Part shown: positions 25,855 through 34,609 of the stretch, piece after piece
How positions within the stretch are numbered: the first letter of the stretch is position 1
How the letters are laid out: each line of letters begins with the position of its first letter
Assembly (NCBI GenBank): GCA_018657625.1
Contig: JABHWU010000115.1
Span: forward strand, 1 to 64,000
Source: Deltaproteobacteria bacterium
GTDB lineage: Bacteria > SAR324 > XYD2-FULL-50-16
DNA length: 64,000 nt
Reading direction: 5' to 3'
Notes under the pieces: model-generated
The model's input: only the letters and a program-made list of their open reading frames with translations
What the model was told of the DNA's origin: nothing
Database searches by the model: none
Made by a program: the position numbers and the translations under genes

Positions 25855-26641
25855 AAGTTCATCTCCCTAAAGTGAAATATATAAAAATTAAAAAACACGA
25901 AGAATTCAACCGAACAGCCCCTCCTCAAGCTAAAATATCTATTCAGTTCAGTACTTTCTTCAATTGCGGCAATAGATTCGTTAAAAATTAGGTTTAAAAA
26001 AAACCAGTGAACATTTTTTAAAGAATAATGAAATGCTATTTCATTGTGGAAAGGTTAACAGAAAAAAATCTTGAGCGTCAATCCGAAGATCTCTGAAAAT
26101 TTCGTAAGAAATATTACCAAGTGATGTAAGAATTTTTCTTACTTTTCAGAAAAAAATCGCAAGTTATTCCATTGAAATATATAAAATGTCATTTTCTTAC
26201 TCTGCTCAACAAGCGTCAACCAAGCAATGGTCACTAAAATCCCATAGCAAAAAATAAAACACTATTCTATTTTCAGACATATTAACAATATATTTTATGG
26301 CTTTCAGACAATAATATAAAGACAATTTCCTAAATCGATCACTTTATAAATTGAAAAAATAATGGATTCTATTTTGTAAAGAATTCTGGATTAATATATA
26401 TAACATCACTCATATATATTTTAAATATTAAGTAGAAACGTTATATAATTTACTTTAAGGCGAGCTTTGTTGTTGGATAGTTTTTAAAAGATTTTTCAAA
26501 TCTGTTACTAAGCATACTAATCTTATGCCTTGCAGATAATCAAATTGACAAGAAAGATTTGGTATGCATGATTATCCGAATATTAATTAACATTATAAAA
26601 ACTCAAATTTTCTTCCCCAACATTTAAAAATTAATATTTTC
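25855..26641. other. AT-rich divergent intergenic region with one regulatory candidate
   Basis: This 787-bp spacer lies between the TAXI receptor gene (minus) and the zinc-ribbon gene (plus). Apart from the paired palindromes at 26104-26142 I see no feature: no stable open frame, no RNA-like element and no repeat. Confidence 0.4.
26104..26142 (-). promoter_or_regulatory. Paired palindromic operator candidate upstream of the TRAP-TAXI operon
   Basis: Two dyads lie 22 bp apart: GTAAGAAATATTAC (26104-26117) and GTAAGAATTTTTCTTAC (26126-26142). On the minus strand the first reads GTAATATTTCTTAC, one base different from the GTAATATTTATTAC site near the RpiR gene at 36188. The pair lies about 250 bp upstream of the TAXI receptor start. 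Binding by the same RpiR-type regulator is inference. Confidence 0.45.
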
Positions 26642-26878
26642 ATGACTGACTGTTTACATAAAAACCTGACACTTATTAAAGAAAGAACAGACAAATTAAG
26701 ATGTAAAATATGTCATCTTACCATAACATCGGAAGAGCTGGGTGAGAATTACTGTCCAGAATGCTACGAAAGAACTGGAAAAAAACAATACGATTTTGAA
26801 AAACTCGCTTTAAAACCTTCCAATATCAGTCAATATCGGTGTGAAGATTGTAATGCTACGATTAAAACAAAAGGATAA
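26642..26878 (+). CDS. Small zinc-ribbon protein
   Basis: This 78-residue soluble protein has several metal-binding pairs: C4/H6, C21-x-x-C24, C38-x-x-C41 and C67-x-x-C70. The middle pairs (CKIC...YCPECYE) form one zinc ribbon. The last pair (YRCEDCNATI) may combine with the first for a second. Small double-ribbon proteins of this sort occur widely and are mostly uncharacterised. It stands alone between two long spacers. No clear ribosome site precedes the ATG, but the cysteine spacing makes chance unlikely. Confidence 0.65.
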   Translation: MTDCLHKNLTLIKERTDKLRCKICHLTITSEELGENYCPECYERTGKKQYDFEKLALKPSNISQYRCEDCNATIKTKG

Positions 26879-27199
26879 TTTAACGATTCTTCTCACTTGC
26901 CTCCATTAAAAAAGAAACAAAATACTGCTTGACATCTCTGGCATTGCTAATCGCATTACTGAACAATTATGATAAATTCAGTATAAGCCACTAAACATAG
27001 AGTTTATCATACAGCCATTATACCACTCGCTTTAAAAAAAGTAAAAAAGGAATTTGTTTAATAAATTATATTAACCCACATCACTTTGGACTCACCAATC
27101 AGTTGGCAACATTTATCGTGACAAAGATTTATCCGGTATATTAATTACAGGTAAACTGTTAATCAACTTGAATTTTAATCATGTAATTTCAGTAGTTTA

Positions 27200-27264
27200 T
27201 CATTCTGAACGAAGTGAAGAATCTTTGTGCGAATTTGAGATCCTTCGGTTCCCTCAGGATGACA
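27200..27264. repeat. Palindromic intergenic repeat, copy 1
   Basis: An imperfect inverted repeat of about 25 bp: TCATTCTGAACGAAGTGAAG (from 27200) and its complement CTTCGGTTCCCTCAGGATGA (to 27262). This is the widespread TGTCATTCTGAGCGAAGCGAAGAATCT type of intergenic palindrome seen in many bacterial genomes. The arms have drifted from perfect pairing. Confidence 0.7.
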
Positions 27265-27383
27265 GGGCTGATCAAGTTCATTACTAACATTCCACAGATT
27301 TATCTGTGTAAAAACTCAGAAGGACAGTTCACTAACAGTGTTCAAACCGATGCCCGGTTTGATGTTTGCAACGAACTCAATAT

Positions 27384-27455
27384 TGTCATCCTGACGGGGT
27401 ACGAGGAAGGATCTTATCGCTCGCAGATAGAGATTCTTAGTAAGCTCAGAATGCC
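27384..27455. repeat. Palindromic intergenic repeat, copy 2
   Basis: Same family as the copy about 120 bp to the left. Left arm TGTCATCCTGACGGGG...GGAAGGATCT (27384-27413), right arm AGATTCTTAGTAAGCTCAGA (27431-27450), with a variable loop. It is more degenerate than copy 1. Confidence 0.6.
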
Positions 27456-27848
27456 AGTTCATTGTCATTATAGAATTTTTTATATTTAAAATATATTCGG
27501 CTAATTTAAAGGATAAAACGATTAACATTAGCAAAATCAACTATGGAAAACTTAATTTTTAATCGGTCTATAATTTTTATTAGTAAAATTATATTTATGA
27601 CAAAAACTCATTGATTCGATTTATATTTTTAATATAATTGGGTGTCGGCCTGATTTTGTGACGGTTACAGATGAAATCAATTTGATATTCATGCATGCTG
27701 CCTTTACTTCTTCTTGACCAATGTCAACAACTGATCTATAACTTTCTATGGATAATTCTTAATAGTATTTTAAACAGATTTTCTATTTTATTCATGAGTT
27801 GAACAAATTAAAAATACTATTAATTTGAATTCAGTTGCCGATCAGATC

Positions 27849-27882
27849 ACGAAATGTTTTCGTAGATTAAATCATTTTAATC
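27849..27882 (+). promoter_or_regulatory. Two adjacent palindromes upstream of the ABC transporter operon
   Basis: ACGAAA-TGT-TTTCGT (27849-27863) and GATTAAA-TCAT-TTTAATC (27865-27882) are perfect dyads separated by one base. They lie 65-98 bp upstream of the binding-protein start codon, where operators are expected. No matching regulator gene is identified. Confidence 0.45.
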
Positions 27883-27946
27883 AAAAATGTTTTAATGGTT
27901 TTTCAATATCGGAATTCGGCTTTTTTAAACAATTATGGAGGAGATA

Positions 27947-29503
27947 ATGAAGAAGTTATTCGTTTTAGGTACTGCTTTGCTTTTGATCCTTTCCTTAGGA
28001 TTGATAGCGAGTGCCAAAACTTTAAAATTAGGATTGGATGCTGATCCAAAATCAATTGATATTCATGAGCAACTATCGGGTGGTACACTTCAGTTTTCAC
28101 ATTGGGTTTTCGATCCACTGGTAAGATATGCTCAAGATATGTCTTTTGAGCCAAGATTGGCTAAAAGATGGGAAAGAATTGATAAAAACACAATGAGATT
28201 TCACCTGGTAAAAGGTGTTAAATTTCATAGTGGTAACGATTTCACAGCTGAAGATGTTCAGTTTACACTAAATCGTTTAAAAACAAGTGTTGATTTTAAA
28301 GGCTTATTTGAGCTTTTTTCAGAGCCAGTAATTGTTGATAAATATACGGTAGATATCGTTACCACAAAGCCTTATGGTCTTGTGTTGAATATGATGACTT
28401 ATATCTTCCCTCTGGATAAGAAGTTCTATACTGGTACTGACGATAAAGGCACTCCAAAAGATGCTGTTGTTAAAGTTGGCCATTCTTTTGCAAAAACTGC
28501 ATTCCCAAGTGGAACAGGTGCTTTCAAACTGACTCATCGAGATCATGGTGTAAAACTAGTGTTAGAAAGAAATGAGAATTATTGGGATATAAGATCTCCA
28601 GGAAACGTTGATAAAGTGATTTTTACTCCGATTGCTGAAGCAGCTACTCGTGTTGCAGCTTTATTATCAGGTGATGTAGATTTTATTTCTCCAGTACCTC
28701 CTCAGGATTTTAAACGAATCCAAAAAGACAGCAAGGTAGATCTTGTAACTTTTTCTGGTGGTCGGATCATTACGGTTCAATTGAATCAAAAGAAAAACCC
28801 TGCTTTAGCAAATGTTAAAGTACGTCAGGCAATTGCATATGCTGTTAATAATGTTGGGATTGCTAAGAAGATTATGAAAGGTACTGCTACTCCTGCAGGT
28901 GGAACCAGTCCTCATGGTTACTCAGGTTTCAGCCCAGACCTAAAACCAAGATATAATCTTGAAAAAGCCAAGCAACTGATGAAAGAAGCCGGATATGCTA
29001 ATGGATTCACTGCTTCAATGATGGCGCCTAACAACCGATATGTAAATGATGCGAAAATCGCTGAAACATTTACACAGATGGTTGCAAAGATTGGTATTAA
29101 GGTAAATCTAAAAACAATGCCTAAAGCTCAATATTGGGATAGATTTGATGAACGTGCTGCTGATATTCTTATGATCGGCTGGCATTCTGATACTGAAGAT
29201 TCTGGAAACTTTTATGAGTTCCTGGCGATGTGCCCGGACACAAAAACTGGATACGGTCAGTATAATAGTGGCAACTACTGTAATAAAGAAGTTGATAAGC
29301 TGACAATAGCTGCCCAGACAGAAACAAATTTTGGAAAGCGGACAGCTATGCTAAAAAGAGCTGAAAAACTGATTTATGATGAAGCCGCTTATATCACTTT
29401 CCATTGGCAAAACCATTCCTATGGTGTGAAAAATGGTGTTAATGCTTTGCCAATTGTTAATGCTCAAAATTTTCCATATTTAGGTGACTTAGTTATTAAG
29501 TAA
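27947..29503 (+). CDS. Peptide/nickel-type ABC transporter substrate-binding protein (family 5)
   Basis: This 518-residue periplasmic protein has a signal peptide MKKLFVLGTALLLILSLGLIASA-K. The start is the ATG at 27947, because GGAGGAG (27937-27943) sits just before it; an ATG at 27935 overlaps that site. The family 5 pattern is seen in LKLGLDADPKSIDIHEQLSGG, WVFDPLVRYAQDMSFEPRLAKRWE, VKFHSGNDFTAEDVQFTLNRL, and VKVRQAIAYAVNNVGIAKKIMKGTATPA. It captures di- or oligopeptides or similar cationic solutes for the four-gene ABC system that follows. A stem-loop separates it from the permease genes, as is common for highly expressed binding proteins. Confidence 0.94.
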   Translation: MKKLFVLGTALLLILSLGLIASAKTLKLGLDADPKSIDIHEQLSGGTLQFSHWVFDPLVRYAQDMSFEPRLAKRWERIDKNTMRFHLVKGVKFHSGNDFTAEDVQFTLNRLKTSVDFKGLFELFSEPVIVDKYTVDIVTTKPYGLVLNMMTYIFPLDKKFYTGTDDKGTPKDAVVKVGHSFAKTAFPSGTGAFKLTHRDHGVKLVLERNENYWDIRSPGNVDKVIFTPIAEAATRVAALLSGDVDFISPVPPQDFKRIQKDSKVDLVTFSGGRIITVQLNQKKNPALANVKVRQAIAYAVNNVGIAKKIMKGTATPAGGTSPHGYSGFSPDLKPRYNLEKAKQLMKEAGYANGFTASMMAPNNRYVNDAKIAETFTQMVAKIGIKVNLKTMPKAQYWDRFDERAADILMIGWHSDTEDSGNFYEFLAMCPDTKTGYGQYNSGNYCNKEVDKLTIAAQTETNFGKRTAMLKRAEKLIYDEAAYITFHWQNHSYGVKNGVNALPIVNAQNFPYLGDLVIK

Positions 29504-29514
29504 TCAAGCCTGAT

Positions 29515-29547
29515 AGCAGCCGGATTGTATATACCAAACCGGCTGTT
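29515..29547 (+). terminator. Stem-loop after the binding-protein gene
   Basis: CAGCCGG (29517-29523) pairs with CCGGCTG (29539-29545) over a 15-base loop, 12 bp after the stop codon. Downstream bases are only moderately T-rich. It is probably a partial terminator or message-stabilising hairpin that makes binding protein more abundant than the membrane subunits. Confidence 0.6.
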
Positions 29548-29597
29548 CATTCCTTATTATTGTTACAAATTCCGGTATACAAAAAGGACAAGATATT

Positions 29598-30572
29598 ATG
29601 TTCGCGTTTATTATACGTCGCGCAATTCAAGCTATAATGGTGATGATAATCATCAGTTTAATTGGTTTTCTGGTTCAACAAAGTCTGGGGGATCCAATTC
29701 GTGATATGGTGGGTATTAGTGTTTCTTTGGAAGAAAGGGATATCTTGCGAACGAAAATGGGTTTAAACGATCCACAATTGGTTCAGTTTTTTAGATTTAT
29801 TAAAAACGCTGCCCAAGGAGATTTGGGAATTTCTTATTTCCATAATAAACCTGCGTTAGATGTTATATTTAAAAAGGCACCCGCCACGATAGAGCTCGTT
29901 TTTATTACCTTGGTTTTAATATTATTGATCACTTTTCCGATAGGCATTCACACCGCTATTTATCCAGATACCAAATTCGCTAAATATGTCTTGGGATTCA
30001 GTACGATTGGTGTGGCAATACCTGTATTTCTGACAGCAATTGCCTTAATTTATGTCTTTAGTGTTGAATTACAATGGTTACCCTCCTATGGACGCGGAAA
30101 AACTGTTAATCTATGGGGATGGGAGACTGGCCTTTTGACCTGGGATGGCCTCAAACATTTGGTTTTACCCAGCATATCTCTGACATCTCTCTTTTTACCA
30201 CTTTATATTCGCTTAATTCGATCCGAAATGATGGAAGTGCTGGAAACAGAATATATTAAATTTGCCTGGGCCAAGGGTTTAAAAAAACATCGTGTTTGGT
30301 TAATTCACGCTTTAAAAAACACGCTACTACCGATTATTACTGTCTTTGGTGTCGAATTCGGGATGCTGTTTGCTTTCACCATTTTAACAGAGAAAGTTTT
30401 CCAATGGCAAGGCATGGGATTTATGTTTTTAGAAGCAGTCGAGAGGGCTGATACAGCTCTTTTGGTTGCTTACTTAGTCGTTGTTGGCATGATGTTTGTT
30501 GTGATCAATACAATTGTGGATATTACCTATGGTGTCATTAATCCTACGGTTCGAATAGCAGGTACAAAATGA
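29598..30572 (+). CDS. Dipeptide/oligopeptide ABC transporter permease, DppB type
   Basis: This 324-residue membrane protein has six helices in DppB layout, beginning MFAFIIRRAIQAIMVMIIISLIGFLVQQSLGDP. It carries the QFFRFIKNAAQGDLGISYFHNKPALDVI segment and the coupling-helix motif EYIKFAWAKGLKKHRVWLIHALKNTLLPIIT (EAA loop). It overlaps the DppC-type gene by 4 bp (ATGA). It pairs with that gene as a heterodimer channel. Confidence 0.94.
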   Translation: MFAFIIRRAIQAIMVMIIISLIGFLVQQSLGDPIRDMVGISVSLEERDILRTKMGLNDPQLVQFFRFIKNAAQGDLGISYFHNKPALDVIFKKAPATIELVFITLVLILLITFPIGIHTAIYPDTKFAKYVLGFSTIGVAIPVFLTAIALIYVFSVELQWLPSYGRGKTVNLWGWETGLLTWDGLKHLVLPSISLTSLFLPLYIRLIRSEMMEVLETEYIKFAWAKGLKKHRVWLIHALKNTLLPIITVFGVEFGMLFAFTILTEKVFQWQGMGFMFLEAVERADTALLVAYLVVVGMMFVVINTIVDITYGVINPTVRIAGTK

Positions 30573-31486
30573 ATAATTGGACACGGTTTAAAAACTCTTA
30601 TTTTTTATATAGTTTTAAACGTGAGCCGGTGGCCTACATCAGCTTTGCGTTATTTATTATCTTTGTTTTGGTCGCATTACTGGCCCCGGTTTTATCCCCG
30701 TATGATCCATATGATGCCATGATGATTGATATTATGGATTCAGAAATACCACCATCCTGGATGGATGAAGGGGAAGAACGCTTTTTTATGGGTACAGATG
30801 TACAAGGGAGAGACCTCGTCAGTGCAATGCTCTATGGCTTAAGAACATCTGTTATTATCGGTTTGGGAGCCGTCATTTTTCAAGCAGTACTCGGTATTAC
30901 TGTAGGTTTGATTTCAGGTTACTTAGGGGGGAAATTGGATTCATTTCTCATGCGGGTAGCCGATATTCAGTTTGCGATTCCCTATTTAATCGTAGCCATT
31001 ATAGCTAGCGCCATATTTCAGCTTGCCTTTGGAGTAGATCGATTCCAACAATTAGCAGTACCGCTTTTAATCTTTATTATTGGAATATCTAATTGGCCAA
31101 TGTATGCAAGAACAGTCAGAGCTTCTGTGTTGGGGGAAAAAAGTAAAGAATATGTTGAAGCAGCCAGAGTCATTGGATTGAATCGTAGAATTATTATGTT
31201 CAGACACATATTACCAAATACACTGACACCTGTACTTGTATTGTCAACCATTCAGGTGGCACAGGCGATAATGAGTGAAGCAGCTTTGTCTTTTTTGGGT
31301 TTGGGGATGCCAATTTCACAACCATCTTTGGGTTCGTTAATCAAAGCAGGTTTTGAATATGTTTTTAGTGGTTCCTGGTGGATTACTTTATTCCCAAGTA
31401 TTTTACTGATTGTCTTCACACTGGTCATTATTTTATTTGGGGACTGGTTGAGAGATACGCTAAATCCCAAATTATATAAAGGATAG
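30569..31486 (+). CDS. Dipeptide/oligopeptide ABC transporter permease, DppC type
   Basis: This 305-residue inner-membrane protein has an N-terminal OppC-like segment (FKREPVAYISFALFIIFVLVALLAPVLSPYDP), then HFFMGTDVQGRD-like FFMGTDVQGRDLVSAMLYGLRTS. The EAA coupling motif is EYVEAARVIGLNRRIIMFRHILPNTLTPVLV, followed by SEAALSFLGLGMPISQPSLGSLI. Together with the overlapping DppB-type protein it forms the transmembrane channel. The stop is followed by the ATPase gene after 2 bp. Confidence 0.94.
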   Translation: MNNWTRFKNSYFLYSFKREPVAYISFALFIIFVLVALLAPVLSPYDPYDAMMIDIMDSEIPPSWMDEGEERFFMGTDVQGRDLVSAMLYGLRTSVIIGLGAVIFQAVLGITVGLISGYLGGKLDSFLMRVADIQFAIPYLIVAIIASAIFQLAFGVDRFQQLAVPLLIFIIGISNWPMYARTVRASVLGEKSKEYVEAARVIGLNRRIIMFRHILPNTLTPVLVLSTIQVAQAIMSEAALSFLGLGMPISQPSLGSLIKAGFEYVFSGSWWITLFPSILLIVFTLVIILFGDWLRDTLNPKLYKG

Positions 31487-31488
31487 AA

Positions 31489-32463
31489 ATGAGTCATTTA
31501 CTAGAAGTAAAAAATCTGGATGTAAAATTTGCTTTACGGTTTGGTGATTTAACAGCACTCAATGATATCAGCTTTACACTAGATCCAAATGAAAAATTGG
31601 GTTTGGTGGGAGAAAGTGGTGCAGGAAAATCAGTAACAGGCTTTTCTGTGATTAATCTCATCAGTAAACCCGGATATATCGCAGAAGGGTCTATTTTGTT
31701 TAAAGGAAAAGACTTAACGAAGATTTCTCCAGCCGAAATGCGTGATATTCGGGGAAATCATATCAGTATGATCTTTCAGGACCCAATGATGACATTAAAT
31801 CCGGTCATGACAATCGGGTCACAAATGGTTGAAACAGTCCTGGCCCATAATAATGTCACGAAAAAGGCTGCTGAAGAAATCGCACTGGATAGGCTTAGAA
31901 AAGTATACATCCCATCACCGGAAAAGAGATTAAAGCAATATCCACATGAATGTTCTGGTGGAATGCGGCAACGCATCATCATAGCAATTGCTTTGTTAAC
32001 CGAACCTTCAATTATTATTGCTGATGAACCAACGACAGCATTGGATGTTACTATTCAGGCAGGAATAATGGAGCTGTTGTCAGAATTATGTGAAAAAGAA
32101 AATATGGGTTTAATTTTAATTACTCATGATTTAAGTGTTGTTTCTCAAGTCACGGATAAAATTGCTGTCATGTATGCCGGGCGAATTATTGAAGCAGGTA
32201 ATACCGATGATATCATAAAATCACCTATACATCCTTATACAATTGGTTTGATTGGTTCCTTGCCGGGTGGAGATCATGCCGGAAATCGCTTGACCCAAAT
32301 TCCAGGAATGATGCCTAATTTAACTGAAATCCCATCTGGTTGTGCATTTAACCCGAGATGCGCTTTTGCGGATGAAAAATGTAAAAGCACCAGACCAGTA
32401 GCTATTCCAATAGGCAATGAAAACAGACTCGTGGCATGTCACCATATAGATCGGATAAAATGA
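31489..32463 (+). CDS. Dipeptide/oligopeptide ABC transporter ATPase, DppD type
   Basis: This 324-residue ATPase has Walker A GESGAGKSV near residues 42-50, the Q-loop in MIFQDPMMTLNP, the ABC signature CSGGMRQR, Walker B IIIADEPTTALD, and the H-loop in LITHDLSVV. The C-terminal oligopeptide domain carries GCAFNPRCAFADEKCKS, the cysteine region that binds a [4Fe-4S] cluster in some family members. It works as a heterodimer with the next ATPase. It is co-transcribed with the permease genes. Confidence 0.94.
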   Translation: MSHLLEVKNLDVKFALRFGDLTALNDISFTLDPNEKLGLVGESGAGKSVTGFSVINLISKPGYIAEGSILFKGKDLTKISPAEMRDIRGNHISMIFQDPMMTLNPVMTIGSQMVETVLAHNNVTKKAAEEIALDRLRKVYIPSPEKRLKQYPHECSGGMRQRIIIAIALLTEPSIIIADEPTTALDVTIQAGIMELLSELCEKENMGLILITHDLSVVSQVTDKIAVMYAGRIIEAGNTDDIIKSPIHPYTIGLIGSLPGGDHAGNRLTQIPGMMPNLTEIPSGCAFNPRCAFADEKCKSTRPVAIPIGNENRLVACHHIDRIK

Positions 32464-32509
32464 TAGATATTATTAGACAGTATTTTTTGGCCAAACTTCA
32501 CATACATGA

Positions 32510-33532
32510 ATGAAAATGAATCAGGACAATCAGTTATTAACCATAAAAAATTTAGTAAAGCATTTCGATATTTCGGGTGGTTTTCTGGACCAGTTGAGAT
32601 TTAAGAAAGGAAAAATCTCAAGAGAGAAAACGTTAGTACAGGCGGTCAATGGTGTCAGCTTCTCAATAAAAAAAGGAGAAACGCTAAGTGTGGTTGGAGA
32701 GAGTGGTTGTGGAAAATCAACTTTAGCACGCACAATATTGAGACTTTATGATCCCAACTCCGGGGAAATTATATATGATGGTCAGAGAATTGAAGGTTTA
32801 AGTCCTGTAAAGATGTTACCATATCGCTCAAAAATGCAGATGATATTTCAGGACCCCTACGCATCTTTAAACCCCAGAATGACAGTTGCCAGAACACTGG
32901 AAGAACCTGTGGTTTTTCATAACAAATCGATGAAAAGTAAAGCAGTCAGGGAAAAAACGGCAGAAGTGATGAACCTGGTAGGGGTGGATCCAAAGTGGGC
33001 GGATCGTTATCCACATGAATTCTCAGGTGGTCAACGACAACGCATCAGTATTGCCAGAGCCTTAATGGTAGATCCGGAATTTGTGGTCGCCGATGAACCT
33101 GTCTCTGCTTTAGATGTTTCTATTCAGGCTCAAATTCTTAATCTGATGATGGATGCACAGGATCAACGAAAATTGACCTATCTATTCATAACCCATGATC
33201 TTTCAGTGGTGGAACACATCAGTACCAGGGTTGCTGTAATGTATTTAGGATCTCTGTGTGAAATGGCTCCGGTGAAGGAGTTGTTTACAAACCCCAAACA
33301 CCCTTATACTCAGGCTTTATTAAGTTCCATTCCCAGATTAGGTGTTAAAAGAGCAAAGTTTATAAAACTAAAAGGTGAAGTTCCCACACCTATTCACTTA
33401 CCCAAAGGTTGTGTCTTCCACGGGCGATGTCCCCATGCCAAGGATATCTGCAGGCAGGAGATCCCTGTCATTAAAACAATTGGAGATGAATCATCAGTTG
33501 CTTGTCATGGAATCAAAGAGGGTTGGTTATAA
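32510..33532 (+). CDS. Dipeptide/oligopeptide ABC transporter ATPase, DppF type
   Basis: This 340-residue ATPase has Walker A GESGCGKSTLAR, Q-loop MIFQDPYASLNPRM, signature FSGGQRQRISIARAL, Walker B FVVADEPVSALD, and H-loop FITHDLSVVEHI. The C-terminal domain contains GCVFHGRCPHAKDICRQ with four-cysteine spacing like its DppD partner. The N-terminus has the linker region IKNLVKHFDISGGF typical of DppF. Starts at 32510 or 32516 are both possible. This is the last gene of the operon; downstream it converges with the PuuD-like gene with no clear terminator. Confidence 0.93.
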   Translation: MKMNQDNQLLTIKNLVKHFDISGGFLDQLRFKKGKISREKTLVQAVNGVSFSIKKGETLSVVGESGCGKSTLARTILRLYDPNSGEIIYDGQRIEGLSPVKMLPYRSKMQMIFQDPYASLNPRMTVARTLEEPVVFHNKSMKSKAVREKTAEVMNLVGVDPKWADRYPHEFSGGQRQRISIARALMVDPEFVVADEPVSALDVSIQAQILNLMMDAQDQRKLTYLFITHDLSVVEHISTRVAVMYLGSLCEMAPVKELFTNPKHPYTQALLSSIPRLGVKRAKFIKLKGEVPTPIHLPKGCVFHGRCPHAKDICRQEIPVIKTIGDESSVACHGIKEGWL

Positions 33533-33674
33533 TAAGTGGTGTCTGTTTGAAAGCTCTTTAGAACTGGTCTCGTGATTTCAAATAGATATCACAAGGTGTT
33601 ATTTTTAGAAGATAAGAATGTTGTTCTCTATAATTAATTGTCAATCACTTTACTCTGCTTGGAATTTTTTATTG

Positions 33675-34397
33675 TTAACTACAATTCTCGGCTATTTTAG
33701 ATCTTTGGACAAATTTATCAAATAGTATTTGCTGATCCGGATCTTCTGCTGATGTATATTCAGGATGCCACTGAATACCTATAAACCAGGATTCATCCTT
33801 AAACTCAATTGCTTCAATCACACCATCAGCCGATTTGGCCACAGTATTTAAACCGGTAGCTAATTTATCGATTGACTGGTGATGTAACGAGGTAACTTCG
33901 ATTTCCTCTTTTTGGATGATATCAAATAAATCAGAATTTCTATCAATTGTAACATTGTGTAAAGATGGAACTCTTGGGGGTAATCGATGTTGAATCATCT
34001 CACCAAAATGATCCGGTATATGTTCAAACAAGGATCCTCCCAGTATCGTATTAATAATTTGTATCCCTCTGCATATAGCCAAGGTTGGTATTTTTTTTGC
34101 TAAAATCAACTCGCCTAGATTTAATTCACTGGTATCTCTTTCTATATCAATATTATATACTTTTTCATGCACCTTACCGTTATAAGTGCCTGGGTTCAAA
34201 TCACCACCACCCGCTAGCACGAACCCATCTAACCGGTTGACGATATCTTCCAGATAAGTTTCACCGGGAACAATAAGCAAAGGTATTCCTCCAGCACGTC
34301 GAATACTCTCTACGTATAAAGCCGGAAGTGTAAAACTACCCTGATCATTTCGACCATATGTAGTGATCCCTATTAAGGGCTTTTGATTGTGTGTCAT
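33675..34397 (-). CDS. Class I glutamine-amidotransferase-like gamma-glutamyl hydrolase (PuuD-like)
   Basis: This 240-residue hydrolase of the peptidase C26 family has the catalytic triad: the Cys in LAICRGIQIINTILGGSL, His in IGIQWHPEY, and the Glu in the same HPE motif. FVLAGGGDLNPGTY is the oxyanion/substrate loop. PuuD removes the gamma-glutamyl group from gamma-glutamyl-GABA at the end of the Puu polyamine pathway. A glutamine-synthetase-like ligase is encoded next to it, so a gamma-glutamylated amine or amino acid is the likely substrate. The gap to that gene (about 210 bp) suggests its own or a shared transcript. Confidence 0.9.
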   Translation of the reverse strand: MTHNQKPLIGITTYGRNDQGSFTLPALYVESIRRAGGIPLLIVPGETYLEDIVNRLDGFVLAGGGDLNPGTYNGKVHEKVYNIDIERDTSELNLGELILAKKIPTLAICRGIQIINTILGGSLFEHIPDHFGEMIQHRLPPRVPSLHNVTIDRNSDLFDIIQKEEIEVTSLHHQSIDKLATGLNTVAKSADGVIEAIEFKDESWFIGIQWHPEYTSAEDPDQQILFDKFVQRSKIAENCS

Positions 34398-34609
34398 TCG
34401 TTACTATTATTGTATGTTCAGAATAAACCAACCCCAGAAGGTAACACCGTTACCAATTTTATTTTGAAAACAGCAAACCAATTTGTAAGAAACAAATACT
34501 TAAATCATTTCGGTTTATTTACTTCAGTAATATTTCTTCTATAAAAAAATCCCTTTTAAAGACCTCTGTTAGATATACAAATCATCAATTCGGAGATATT
34601 TAGGATGGT

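Larger units (their letters stand above)
26879..27946. other. Gene-poor region with two palindromic repeats and an operator candidate
   Basis: This stretch of about 1 kb has no gene I can support. It contains two copies of a palindromic repeat (27200-27264 and 27384-27455) and two palindromes (27849-27882) just before the ABC transporter operon. An open frame at 27214-27489 runs through the palindromic repeats and is not a gene. Confidence 0.5.

Noticed and set aside
27214..27489. A 91-codon open frame on the plus strand
   Set aside because: It runs through both palindromic repeats and the loops between them; composition is not coding-like and there is no ribosome site.
33533..33674. Possible terminator after the DppF-type gene
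   Set aside because: Only weak pairing (TATCAC/GTGTTA with a mismatch) is visible, so I could not support a hairpin.
34185..34210. GGGTTCAAATCACC resembling a tRNA T-arm
   Set aside because: It lies inside the PuuD-like coding sequence and no cloverleaf can be formed around it.
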